DNA of 64,000 nucleotides, taken from assembly GCA_033558025.1 (NCBI GenBank), contig JAUCEF010000001.1, positions 4,402,001-4,466,000 on the forward strand, written 5' to 3'. Shown here one piece after another: positions 41,841 to 51,285 of this stretch. The notes under the pieces were generated by a model. The model did no database searches and was not told the DNA's origin. It worked only from the letters and a program-made list of their open reading frames with translations. How positions within the stretch are numbered: position 1 is the first letter of the stretch; each line of letters opens with the position of its first letter. A program made the position numbers and the translations under genes. The DNA is from Phytophthora sp. 'mugwort' (taxonomy: Eukaryota > Oomycota > Peronosporomycetes > Peronosporales > Peronosporaceae).

Positions 41841-42827
41841 TTACAGGCGCTTATCGCCGTCCCACTTGTAAAAGCCCTCGCCCGTCTTGCGGCCCAGTTT
41901 GCCCTCCGACACTTTCTTTCGGACGATCTCCGGCACGAAGAACGCTGGCTCGTTCGGGTGGTCGCGCACCCATCCCTCCAGGATGAAGAGCGTGGTGTCC
42001 AGGCCGACATAGTCCGCTAGCGTGATCGGTCCCATGGGGTGTCCAGCTCCGAACTGCATGCTGACGTCAATGTCCTCCTTTGAAGCATCTCCACGCTCGT
42101 AGAGTGAAATGGCCTGGGCCAGGTAGGGCACCAACAGTCGGTTGACGATGAAGCCGGGCGTGTCCTTGCAGCTCACCGGGTGCTTGCCAATATCCAACAC
42201 CCACTGTTTGCAGGCGTCAAAGATCTTAGGGTCCGTCGCATCCGTACGAACGACCTCCACGAGCTTCATGAGCTGCACGGGGTTGAAGAAGTGCAGACCA
42301 ACGACCTGCGACGCACGTCCTGAAGACCCGGCGAAGTCTGAAATGGCCAGCGACGACGTATTGGAAGCTAGAATGGCCGAAGGCTTGGCCACCTTGCCCA
42401 GATTGGCGTAGAACTCCTTCTTCACCTCCACGTTCTCCACGATGGCCTCGATCACGAGGTCGCAGTCTGCCAGTTCGTTCAGCTCCGTCGTGGGCACGAT
42501 GCGCGCCAGCGTGGCGGCGGCCTGTTCGTCCGCCTGCTGCTGCGTGAGCGTGCCCTTCTTCACGTTGCGGCTCAGCAGCTTGCTCAGCGATCCCTCGATG
42601 CGCTTCATGCCGCTTTCGAGGCCCCTGGGGTTGGCATCCAGCGCCACGACGTCGAAGCCCGCGGTGGCTGCCGTCTGTGCGATGCCGTGACCCATGAGGC
42701 CCAGGCCGACCATACCCACCTTCTTGATCTTAATGTCGCTGGTAGACGTCGCTAGGGTGCGCGCCAGGAGCAACGGCGTGGAGCGAGGAAGCGAGCGGAG
42801 CACAGGGCGAAAAATCATGGCGGACAT
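41841..42827 (-). CDS. HADH: Mitochondrial L-3-hydroxyacyl-CoA dehydrogenase
   Basis: Single exon, 328 residues. The N-terminus (MSAMIFRPVLRSLPRSTPLL) is rich in Arg and Ser without acids, a mitochondrial presequence. The NAD-binding Rossmann motif VGLGLMGHGIAQ is at 39-51. The catalytic His179 and Glu191 lie in GLHFFNPVQLMKLVEVV, and Asn and Ser of LASNTSSL are also present. The C-terminal helical dimer domain includes TPGFIVNRLLVPYL and ends GRKTGEGFYKWD. It oxidises 3-hydroxyacyl-CoA in fatty-acid beta-oxidation, or 3-hydroxybutyryl-CoA in related pathways. Length and domain order match the stand-alone short-chain HADH. The promoter lies to the right, in the interval before the transporter gene. 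Confidence 0.93.
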   Translation of the reverse strand: MSAMIFRPVLRSLPRSTPLLLARTLATSTSDIKIKKVGMVGLGLMGHGIAQTAATAGFDVVALDANPRGLESGMKRIEGSLSKLLSRNVKKGTLTQQQADEQAAATLARIVPTTELNELADCDLVIEAIVENVEVKKEFYANLGKVAKPSAILASNTSSLAISDFAGSSGRASQVVGLHFFNPVQLMKLVEVVRTDATDPKIFDACKQWVLDIGKHPVSCKDTPGFIVNRLLVPYLAQAISLYERGDASKEDIDVSMQFGAGHPMGPITLADYVGLDTTLFILEGWVRDHPNEPAFFVPEIVRKKVSEGKLGRKTGEGFYKWDGDKRL

Positions 42828-43578
42828 GTGAATTCGATTGAGTAAATCACCGACTGATGACCATGGGAGCTTGATACGTCGGGCTTACGGACCGGACCCG
42901 ACGTGCGGGAGAGCGATCTTCAACTTAGCGGATTCGAAGGGGGTTAACAAACGCGTTTGAAAGGGAGTGACGGCGGCTTCGTCATTTGTACCTAATGGGT
43001 CTGTCTTGACTGGAGGATTAACTCGCACCGGAATAAGGTTGACTGACAAACCTCATTCCAGTGCGAGTTTCCTCATGCATCCCGAGGAAGACTCTCCTTT
43101 TAAAGATACATGTGATTCACATGGTGTGAAGTCGACTTCGACGCATTGCTACAATACTGAGCACCTGACGAGTAATACACGCGACGACATTGCGTCATTG
43201 CAGCAGCAGCGTGATGAAGAATCAAAGCAAGTAGGCTCGGCCCTCATACATCCGCAAAACCGTGCAATCGCACAATCGCCGAGCTGCGTTGCCAGTCTCT
43301 GCAGCCTGTAGTGTAGGTGTAGCTAGCTGGTCTATAGCTTCGTTCCGTCCTCGTCGGCATCTGCGCAAAAGCAACTGCTACTCGTCAGCAGCACAGCAAC
43401 AGGCTACAGCCTCAACGCTCCGACACGCTCTCATGACCATAAAGCATCTTACGCTTCGCCGCCACTGTTGCCGATCTCCACGGCAACATTTTGTTTCCGG
43501 CGGCGTTCTCCGATCTGTCGTCTGTCCACCCCCCCGGAATAAATCACCTTTCGCAGGGCCACGGTGACGTATCTTTCG

Positions 43579-43592
43579 TCATTCCACCAAAG
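43579..43592 (+). promoter_or_regulatory. Initiator of the amino-acid transporter gene
   Basis: TCATTCCACCAAAG matches the oomycete initiator TCATTYYNCAWTTT at most positions and lies 55 bp before the ATG at 43647. The rest of 42828-43578 shows no other gene; it has CAG/GCA-rich patches near 43200. Confidence 0.55.
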
Positions 43593-43646
43593 TCTCAACA
43601 GCGCACACAGACCGACGACACCGCTCCTTACGTTCCGTCCGTAGTC

Positions 43647-45083
43647 ATGGCAGCCAACGAGCGCACGCACCTGATCACGCGCAGCCTCAGCGGCTCCTGG
43701 GAGGGCGACCACATGACGGTCAAGCCCTACGGCCCGGCCGTGACGCTGGCTATGGCGCTCAACTACGTGATCGGCACGGGCTGCTTCGGCCTGCCTTACG
43801 CCTTCATGGAGGGCGGCATCGGCCTCGCGCTCGCGCTCATGATTGTCGGCGTTATCGGCTCGCTTATCACCATGAACTACACGCTTGAATCGCTGGCACG
43901 TGCCGAAGGAGTGTGCGCTGCCACAGGCGGCGGCGTGCCGCGCCACCAGATCACGTACCGCAAATTCGAATTCGCTACTATCGCCGAGATGTTCGTGGGA
44001 CGACTGGGTAAGGTGACGGTCCAGCTCGTCATGGGATCGTACTGCATTGGTTCGCTGTGGTCATATGCGTCCGTATTCTCGTCGTCCACGGCCTCCCTCT
44101 TCTTCACGTACGTGCTGGGTGACACCTGCGATGTGTACGGCGACGACCCGTCCACCGGCTGCTTAGAGGGATACTACGTGTTCATGGCTATCTTCTCGGC
44201 GATAGTGCTCTCCATGGTGCTCATGGACATTAGTGACCAGGCCCTCGTGCAGAAGTTCTTGTCCGTGTACCGCATCGTCGCCTTCGCGCTCATGTTGGTG
44301 ACGATGATAATCAAGGTGGCGAGCGATGGAAGTGAAATTGTGGCGTCCCGCTACGTTACAATTGGAACAGTGAACTGGAAGAACTTTGGCAAGGCTTTTG
44401 GACCGACGCTACTAGCGCTAAACTGCCAATACAACATGCCGGACGCGCTCCAGCCACTGAACCCCAAGTCAAAGGCACGTTTCGTGGCATTTGCTGCATT
44501 GCTAATTGCTGGTACTTGCTACGTGCTCGTTGGTCTTCTTGGTGCGCTTTCGTTTGACAAGATAAATCCTCTCGCGACGCTGATGTGGAGTTCATACACT
44601 GGATGCGGCAACGGATGGGAGAAGTGCGAGCACGCGAACCCGGTGGGTATTATCGTGCAGCTGATTATCCTGCTCTTCCCCGTGATCAATGTGGTGTCGG
44701 CATACCCGATGGTGGGAGTCACCGTGGGTGACAACATGCTCATGTCATTCCCGTCGCACCTCACCGATCGCTTTGGCGAGAGCTTTACGCGCAGCATGTG
44801 CCGTCTGTCGGTGGCGGCGCCTCCCATTCTTTTCGCCATTGTGTTTAAGCGTCTGGACTTCATCTTCGCTGTTGCTGGGCTCTTCGGCTTTTTGCTAGGA
44901 CTGACGATACCGTGCTGGTTCCAAGTCATCGGCAGTCGCTACTGTCAGCAAGTGTGGGGATTCCCTGGCGCAGCTATCACCGAGTTTACTGAGCCAGTAG
45001 TGAGCTCTGTCCCGTTCGCTAGCGGCTTCCTGGCCCTCACGTTTGTCATCACTGCTGTCGCCATTGGCACGCTTAATGCATGA
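43647..45083 (+). CDS. Amino-acid/auxin permease (AAAP) family transporter
   Basis: Single exon, 478 residues from the ATG at 43647; the longer frame begins at a TTG. The N-terminal cytosolic segment (MAANERTHLITRSLSGSWEG) is followed by about eleven membrane segments. The first contains GPAVTLAMALNYVIGTGCFG and GLPYAFMEGG, the unwound first helix that binds substrate in this fold. Others include VGVIGSLITMNYTLESLA, MVLMDISDQALVQKFLSVY and LIILLFPVINVVSAYPMVGV. An extracellular loop with Cys (DTCDVYGDDPSTGC) follows the fourth segment. The family moves amino acids with protons or sodium across plasma or vacuolar membranes. The substrate cannot be read. An initiator lies 55 bp upstream. Confidence 0.88.
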   Translation: MAANERTHLITRSLSGSWEGDHMTVKPYGPAVTLAMALNYVIGTGCFGLPYAFMEGGIGLALALMIVGVIGSLITMNYTLESLARAEGVCAATGGGVPRHQITYRKFEFATIAEMFVGRLGKVTVQLVMGSYCIGSLWSYASVFSSSTASLFFTYVLGDTCDVYGDDPSTGCLEGYYVFMAIFSAIVLSMVLMDISDQALVQKFLSVYRIVAFALMLVTMIIKVASDGSEIVASRYVTIGTVNWKNFGKAFGPTLLALNCQYNMPDALQPLNPKSKARFVAFAALLIAGTCYVLVGLLGALSFDKINPLATLMWSSYTGCGNGWEKCEHANPVGIIVQLIILLFPVINVVSAYPMVGVTVGDNMLMSFPSHLTDRFGESFTRSMCRLSVAAPPILFAIVFKRLDFIFAVAGLFGFLLGLTIPCWFQVIGSRYCQQVWGFPGAAITEFTEPVVSSVPFASGFLALTFVITAVAIGTLNA

Positions 45084-45287
45084 GCCTAGCGAAGTGCTCG
45101 TGGTTCAGCAACTCCAAGATAGAGACAGGCAGAAGGAGGGAACTCCCTTGATAATATGCAGCTAGTGCAAGCGCCAATGCAATAAAGCAATAAAGCAACA
45201 ACAAAACTCCAGACAAATAGCATGCCATTGTTTTTTTCTTACGCTACCCCGCTACTATCCAGAAGTGCTCGCTGCAAACCACGTCAA

Positions 45288-45728
45288 TCAACTTGTCCCC
45301 CAGGGACAAGGCGTGTCCTTGCCGTTCTTGATCTTTTTGCTGGTCTCCCAAACCATAAACGACAACACTTCGTCGTTGATACCGTCCAACGTAAAGTCCA
45401 TCGGGTAGTTGCCTTTAATGCCGCTGATGCATCCGTCCGTGGGCCAGTCTCGACTGTCACCCGTACAGTCCTTCCTAGTGAAGAAGGCAATACGTGACTT
45501 GCCGTCGAAGTTTCCTTTCTTGGGTAGACCTTCCCACTTAACGGACGACGCCCGGTTATCCGTGCAAGCGAGGTTGTAGCATCGCTGCGTCTTGGAGATG
45601 CCCCACGGATACTTTGGGCCGTCGAAGTATACGTCGGAGTAGAAGGCGACGGTGCCATTCCAAGCAGATACAAAGTTGCTAAGGAAGGCCAGGATGCAGA
45701 TAGAGAAAGTCGTGCGTGTTTTGAGCAT
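45288..45728 (-). CDS. Small secreted beta/gamma-crystallin-like protein
   Basis: 146 residues from the ATG at 45728. The frame continues upstream to a GTG, but the first methionine followed by a signal peptide is here. Residues 1-22 (MLKTRTTFSICILAFLSNFV, cleaved after S-A) form the signal peptide. The mature part has VAFYSDVYFDG, which fits the crystallin Greek-key pattern aromatic-x4-aromatic-x-Gly, then NRASSVKWEG, SRIAFFTRKDC and LDGINDEVLSF, with five cysteines and the end TPCPWGTS. Such proteins are candidate apoplastic or wall proteins; no catalytic motif is present. There is no RxLR or LFLAK motif. A broken homologue is at 36906-37332. A weak initiator (GCTATTCCACAAC) lies about 30 bp upstream. 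Confidence 0.8.
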   Translation of the reverse strand: MLKTRTTFSICILAFLSNFVSAWNGTVAFYSDVYFDGPKYPWGISKTQRCYNLACTDNRASSVKWEGLPKKGNFDGKSRIAFFTRKDCTGDSRDWPTDGCISGIKGNYPMDFTLDGINDEVLSFMVWETSKKIKNGKDTPCPWGTS

Positions 45729-46023
45729 GGAGGCTGGTGGATCTATAGCAAGTCTCGTTGTGGAATAGCTAGCGCAAAAGCGAGTGTGGCGCTGACTTGC
45801 AAGCTTGATATGCTGCATTGCAGCAACAGCGGTTCGTACCATTCGTGAATCGAATATCTACATGCATCGATACTGTGGGGCTAAGGAAATGTGGTGCCAT
45901 CAAGTGTTCGCATCAACAAGGCAACTTGCACTTCATGTAAGCATATTCGGATATAAGAGCATTTACATTTAAATACCATGTGCTTTACAAGCCTATCTCT
46001 TTCCAACTGCCCAAATAGGAGTC

Positions 46024-46732
46024 ATGGAGGCTGACGGTGTGAAGGACGAGCTGGCGGCGATGCAGTTGGGCGAGAGCGAGGACGTCGACATGGCGGATGC
46101 GGACGCAATGGACGCGGGTGTCGTGACGTTAGACAAGGTATCGCTGCTGCAAGAGAGCGTGGACAAGACGACCCTAAGCATGTTCAACGCGCTGCGCCTC
46201 CTGCCGGCTGCGACGGGAGACGACGCCAAGAAGCAGGATACGAAAGACGCGGTGCGTGTGATTTGCGAGAAACAAGTAAATGATGTTGGATTAATTTGAG
46301 GGTTAATTCGTTGCTTGTTTGATGTTGTGTGGGTCAGATCACGACGCTTGCCAATGACGTCCTGAAAATGGTGCAGGAGACCGACGCACTGATTGACGAC
46401 CTGCCTGGACTCGACAAGACGGAGGCGTGCGTTGCCTAGCTGATTGGGGGGACGACGAGCGAGGTTATTGACGAGAATATTGTTGTTGTTGTTGTTGTTG
46501 TGCTGCAGTGAGCAGATGGAAGAGCTGCGACGGCTACAGATTCAGAGCGAGGAAGAGGCACAGACACTGCGTCAGGTCGCCGAAGAAGCAGGTAACGTAC
46601 TGCTGAGTATGATGAGCTGCTGATGACAATGGATAATAACTTGCTGCTGTCATGCTCGGCGGTCTAGTGCGGTGGATGGATCGGGCGCGAGATTCGCTGC
46701 GTGTCATCTCGGAGACGCGTCTGCGTCGCTGA
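46024..46732 (+). CDS. MED21: Mediator subunit 21
   Basis: Four exons: 46024-46251, 46338-46426, 46509-46591 and 46668-46732, giving 154 residues. Donors are GTGCGT, GTGCGT and GTAACG, and the frames join exactly. An acidic leader (residues 1-32, with EDVDMADADAMD) precedes the Med21 core: LLQESVDKTTLSMFNALRLL, then IDDLPGLDKTEAEQMEELRR and a C-terminal coiled coil ending VRWMDRARDSLRVISETRL. The order fits the two-helix Med21 hinge that pairs with Med7 in the Mediator middle module. Intron 2 contains a GTT microsatellite right before its acceptor. This is the second Mediator gene of the window, after the Med19-bromodomain gene. Confidence 0.82.
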
Positions 46733-46908
46733 ATTTTATAGAATACGGACAGTCACGGCCAATGGCATGATAATGGCAGATGTCTATATAGCTTCACACG
46801 CAGCAGGCAGCAAGTAGCAGCTCGATCTCGGCACCTCGCGTGCCATTGGTGAGTAAATCCAAATAACGTATTTTGATTCGCCAAAACTTTGCATTCCCAT
46901 GGTACGAG

Positions 46909-46922
46909 TCATACTTGCATTT
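46909..46922 (+). promoter_or_regulatory. Initiator of the pallidin/snapin-like gene
   Basis: TCATACTTGCATTT agrees with TCATTYYNCAWTTT at nearly all positions and lies 23 bp before the ATG at 46945. Confidence 0.5.
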
Positions 46923-46944
46923 CTCTCGAGCGAAGCGGAAGACA

Positions 46945-47975
46945 ATGGCAGATATCTACGGCGGCCGCGTGCTCGCTGGCGAGGACAGCGAAGAAGATGA
47001 CGAGGACGAGGAAGGTACACAACGGGCTCTGACAATATATCGTGGAATCCGAACTAATCCACTGCCTAAAATCTTCGCAGAAATGAGTTTTCAGTTTAAC
47101 GGCTTCGGGTCGCAATCGTCCCCTGCGGCATCTCGCTTTGTCGCCCCCACAGTCGTAGCACCACCTGTAAGAGCAGAGGGTGAAGAAGATGGAGAGAGTG
47201 ATGAAGATGAAGAGGAGGCAGAGTTACAGTTGAAACTGACGGATGTGGAGAAAGAGAAGGAAAAACAGGTGAAGGAGGAAGAGGTTGAGGATGAAGAGCA
47301 GGAGACTGAAGTGCAGGAGAAGAATGGGAAGCCGAGCTTACCAACGGCCTCCCAGACAATTGGCGAATCTGTGAATAAGGTAGAGGAGAAGCAGGAGCTG
47401 TGGAAGGTGGACGAGTCTATCAATGGCATCGAGGTCATGAGCTACGCCGTCGTTGACTCAGTGCAGCCCTCGCTGGATGCAACGATCCATCGGATAGCCG
47501 AGTTGAAGGAGAGTCAGCAGGTACGGAACGGAATTCGGGACGCATTGCCGTGGATACATTGAAGATAACATTGACATTGCGCGTTGATTGTTGCAGCGAC
47601 TGCTGAAGATTTTGATGGAGCAGAACGCTGCAATCAAGTCGAATAAGGAGCTAGAGGATGCAGCGGTGGTTCTGGAAAAGCTTCCATTCTTCGCTAAGAA
47701 GTTGCAGGGTATTAAGTTGGCGATGCAGGAGATCTCGTCAACTACAGAAAAGATGAAGCGACGTGCCGAGAGCCTACGGATCGATGCCCAGTCTCGTATG
47801 TCGATTGCCAAAACAGGTTAGTGGTGATGTGGTCGTGTCTTCTCTAACAGGCGAATGTATGTGCACTGTAGATGCGATCAAGAAAGAGAACAAGCGGGAC
47901 GCACAGTCGCAGTGGAACAAGCTGTACGCCGCAAAGAGCGCGTCAGGCTCCGGTGCGTCCTCCGGTCAGTCTTAA
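46945..47975 (+). CDS. Pallidin/snapin-like BLOC-1 subunit candidate
   Basis: Four exons: 46945-47014, 47081-47520, 47597-47816 and 47872-47975, giving 277 residues. The first intron (47015-47080, 66 bp, GTACAC...CAG) keeps the frame open, so a 22-residue longer form is possible. The N-terminal half is low-complexity and very acidic (runs of Glu/Asp, then K/E alternation). The C-terminal half is a coiled coil: TIHRIAELKESQQRLLKILM, LEKLPFFAKKLQGIKLAMQE and TTEKMKRRAESLRIDAQSRM. The K-M-K-R-R-A-x-x-L pattern resembles the end of pallidin (BLOC1S6), and the general shape fits snapin/pallidin proteins that sort endosomal cargo. This is a weak family call. The tail is Ser/Gly-rich. Confidence 0.6.
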
Positions 47976-48306
47976 GTGATTTGTTATGCGAAGCTAGAGC
48001 GTGCAGGGTGTAACGGACAATATAATTGCGTGCCAATAGAGTGCTGACGTTGACATTTAGGCGAGTTGACTGTCCTTGCAAGTTTACAGATGGCCACCTT
48101 CGCCAGTCGCCCCGTACACAGTACGTGCCACATCACCATACCAGCGCCACCGGGTCCAGCACATTTATTTTTGCAGAGCCAAAAAGTTCCTTATATGTAA
48201 TGTTAGTTTATTCCGGCGCGAAACGTTCGGCATCAGCTTGCACGGCGCTCTGGCAGCCAACACTCATGCCTCGCCTGTCCTCACCGCTCCGTGGCTGCCC
48301 TGCCGC

Positions 48307-48750
48307 TTACTGGTACTTGAAGTAGAGCGCGGCGAATGCCACAACGGCCGCCAGTACGGCAAACAGGGGGCCGTTCTGTCCGCTGATGTCCTGTCGGCCG
48401 CTGGCTGAGGCCTTGGAGCTGCCGGCCGCAGCCTTGGCGGTCTTGTCCTGCTTGACGTCTCCCTTGATTTTGCCGATCTCGTACTGCTTAAGCTGTGCGC
48501 GCGCGTCGTTGGAATGGCCAATGTCCTCGAACTCGTCGGTAGCGTCCTGACCGGCCACGTCCACCATGATCTCTGGGCCGCCTGGATGGTCGTCCAGGAA
48601 GGCCGTCACGTCGTACACCTTGCGGACGCCCTCATCGCGAATGACCATCCAACAGTCCTCTGCTGTGTTGTGCAGGGCTACATCCTCCAGCAAAAAATCC
48701 TTCGCGCTGGAGGCCGGCGCGGGTGTCTCGGGGGCAGCGGTCTCGGACAT
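48307..48750 (-). CDS. Tail-anchored cytochrome b5
   Basis: 147 residues from the ATG at 48750 (MSETAAPETPAP). The ATG at 48798 is disfavoured because an initiator-like TCATTTCTGCGC (48813-48802) lies between them. The heme domain (residues about 17-92) carries the two axial histidines, His55 in DDHPGGP and His79 in IGHSNDA, plus EDCWMVI and QYEIGKIKGD. A Lys/Ala/Ser linker leads to a single C-terminal membrane span (about 128-144, LFAVLAAVVAFAALYF) ending KYQ, a tail-anchor arrangement for the ER or outer mitochondrial membrane. It donates electrons to desaturases, hydroxylases and P450s. All heme ligands are intact. Confidence 0.93.
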   Translation of the reverse strand: MSETAAPETPAPASSAKDFLLEDVALHNTAEDCWMVIRDEGVRKVYDVTAFLDDHPGGPEIMVDVAGQDATDEFEDIGHSNDARAQLKQYEIGKIKGDVKQDKTAKAAAGSSKASASGRQDISGQNGPLFAVLAAVVAFAALYFKYQ

Positions 48751-48801
48751 TGTTGTACAGGGTCTAGCAAGCTGATTCCGAGGGTTCGTGCGTAGCAACT
48801 T

Positions 48802-48815
48802 GCGCAGAAATGATG
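48802..48815 (-). promoter_or_regulatory. Initiator of the cytochrome b5 gene
   Basis: The reverse strand reads TCATTTCTGCGC and fits the 5' half of TCATTYYNCAWTTT. It lies about 60 bp before the ATG at 48750. Confidence 0.45.
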
Positions 48816-49559
48816 AAATGGGCGGACGGGACTGCGTCGGGCAAGTATCATGGTGTGTGGGCCGTCAGTTCGGGACAGAAACGCTCTATTTATCTGTAAT
48901 TTACATGACACTAGGTCAAAAATAGGATTCATCCTAGGATTAGGAAGTGACTACGTGGCTACAAGGATAAGTTGCTGTCATCTGCTGGGGGTTCGACCAC
49001 CACCACCACATACTGTAGGCCACCTGGAGAGATAGATGCCCTGCTGATGACGCGAGTTGTTGCATCGTGGTTGATGTTCTGAACCAAATGCGGGTTATCG
49101 ATCCCCCAATGTGCATTGTTGCATCGGGATTCCCGATTTGGGAAGGTTCGGAACCGCTGACGGCACTTCTAGCGGTGTCTGCGCAGCGACAATAGTGAGT
49201 GAACTGTCACGCCCTGCGGTGCTGCTAGAGGCTCTCAGCCAATTGGATCGCTTGTCGACCGTCATGAAATTGGTGACATACACAGTGTTGTTCAACCACG
49301 TCAGACTTAAAACAAGAGCAGTTCAGGGCCTGAACTTCAGGCACATCAAAACAATTCAATAGGGAGATTTCGCATTGTCAATCTTTATCTTATCCCTCAG
49401 AAAAACCTCCGCAAATTGATGAGCTGCTAGGCGCTGAAGAATCCAACTAATTTATGCAGGATGTTGTCACCAGAATTCCGTTCGTTTGAGGAATTGATTC
49501 TTCACCCGTAAGACACAATAATCTGCATGGAGGATACTGTACGCACAAGTTTGACTGGC
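48816..49559. other. Gene-free spacer
   Basis: No domain-bearing frame. It includes a CAC/CCA-rich patch at about 48995-49010. Confidence 0.45.
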
Positions 49560-50500
49560 GCCAAAACGTTCTGCCTTACAACGCGAAATTCCCGCCAAGA
49601 TGGAGGACGAGGACCTGATGGTCGCATGCTTGTGAATGCGTCAGCAGAAGAGGCGTGATCTATTTCTTCTGTTAACACGACTGGCTGAAGTAGAGCGTCC
49701 CCTCGTCCCACAGGTCGCCTTTAACGTCGACAATGCAACTGACGCTGACTGCCTGCTAGACTACCGGTTTGACATCCAAGGCCTCAAGATTCTTTCCGTG
49801 GCTCTCCAGCTGCCTGCCGCTATCATTAAAATAGAGCGTGACTGCGTGGACGCTATCGAAGGTCTCTGTCTGACTCTCCATCGTCTCATCTACCCCAACG
49901 ATACCATGAGAGCATGCTACGCTTCGGTCGGTCAACCTCGTCCCAGTGCCTGATCTTTCTTCACGTGATCGATCTACTCTACAGCCGATGAAACAACCAT
50001 TTGTATTTTAACGCTGCGTTAATCACGCGCCGTTTGGCGTCCTACTGCACGGCTGTCGCACGAAACCCTAGCACGCACCGCTGGATCTTCAACGCTAGGG
50101 GCCTACAGCAGCCACAAGCGCACGCACTGTCTCAACTTCCAGTTGGTGACGAATTTGCATCCACTTCTGGGGCCTGATGGAAGGACGCCGACACGACTCC
50201 GCAATGCTGCGATAGAGCGGTTTGTTGGATGTTCTGGCAAGCCGCCAGGTCATTCTACAAGGTAAGTTTATTTACGGAGACCCGGTGTACGGTGTAAGTC
50301 AACGGTTTCTGAGCGGGTTTAAAGGAACTGTCACGTCCCGTGAGCTCCGAGAGTTCAACAAGCGAATGAGGTCGGTGCGAGAGGCGGTCGAATGGAATTT
50401 CGGGTTGCTTAAAAACCTTTGGAAGTTCATAGACTTCAAGAAGCAACAGAAGGTTCTGCTGTCTCCAGTAGCGCGTGTGCTACTGTATGCATGCTATTGA
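49560..50500 (+). pseudogene. PIF/Harbinger transposase relic
   Basis: 49636-49953 encodes the N-terminal region, YRFDIQGLKILSVALQLP and DAIEGLCLTLHRLIYPND, a pattern common in oomycete Harbinger transposases. 50222-50500 encodes the C-terminal catalytic part, IYGDPVYGVSQRF (second Asp block), FNKRMRSVREAVEWNFGLLK (Glu block) and WKFIDFKKQQKVLLSPVARV. The interval 49950-50220, where the first catalytic Asp should be, is shortened and out of frame. The relic faces a Myb-like gene, the usual two-gene arrangement of this superfamily. Confidence 0.75.
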
Positions 50501-50644
50501 CGAACTGTTATACCTGCTACATTGGTGGCAACTAGATCAGTTCTTATTTCGACTTACAACCCCCTAGTCTCAGAGAGTACCTGTCGCTTTGCTAGCTTGG
50601 TTTAGGAAGAACTGCCCTAAGCATTTCAAGAAACCTTTCATGCT

Positions 50645-51285
50645 CTAAACGAGCAACCTGAACGCGCTCCTGTCTCTCTGCCTCTCGCTCTGCTTGACGC
50701 TCTGCCTTTTCGCGTTGCAGCTCTCACGTCGCTCTGCTCGCGCCGTCTCCCACATGAGCTTCTTCAACTCAAACGCTTTGTCGCTCTCAGCCTTCATCAC
50801 CTGAAGAAGCTGCTGAAACTGTCCTCTCTTCGCAGGGCGCTCGTTCTCATGCTTCAGGCGCTCGATTGCCTCTTTGCAAACGGTATCAGGTGCTGAAAGG
50901 ACCTTGTCCTCGTTGTCTTTCTGCACTTCTGCCTTGTCACGCACCTGCTGTAAGTGCCGTCGACAAGCGCAAGCAAGTCGGCCAGTAGTTGCTCGTACTC
51001 ACTGTATGTCTCAGCAACTCCTGACTTCTTCTGCGACTGGGTATTGAAGAGACGGTGCTCGTCGTCAAGCTTGTTAAAGCGATCTTGAGCCGTCTTGCCT
51101 TTTAGCGTGCAAATTCCGAAACCTTCCGCAGAACGAACACGCTCGGCGACCGCGTCCCCCGATGTCATCACTGCGCCACGTGATGCATTGAAGGGCGTAT
51201 CTGCTGAGACCTGGCGCAACAGTACGACGTCATCGAGCTCAGTAAAGTTCTTCCTCTTGGGGGCGGGGGATGAAAGAAGCTCCAT
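50645..51285 (-). pseudogene. Myb/SANT-like accessory protein of PIF/Harbinger
   Basis: The reverse frame begins MELLSSPAPKRKNFTELDDV with a Myb-like trihelix (LLRQVSADTPF, GICTLKGKTAQDRFNKLDDE and a SGVAETYSEYEQLLADLLAL block). It then, in a shifted frame, continues to a coiled tail rich in Glu, Arg and Lys (ERLKHENERPAKRGQFQQLL). Harbinger elements need such a DNA-binding partner to bring the transposase to the ends. One frameshift near 50940 breaks the protein. It converges with the transposase relic at 49560-50500, 145 bp away. Confidence 0.7.

Noticed and set aside
43491..43646. 52-residue N-terminal extension of the amino-acid transporter
   Set aside because: It begins at TTG, and the initiator at 43579-43592 lies inside it; the ATG at 43647 is the better start.
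47091..47438. Reverse-strand Ser-rich frame of 115 codons
   Set aside because: Shadow of the GAA/GAG-rich acidic region of the pallidin-like gene.
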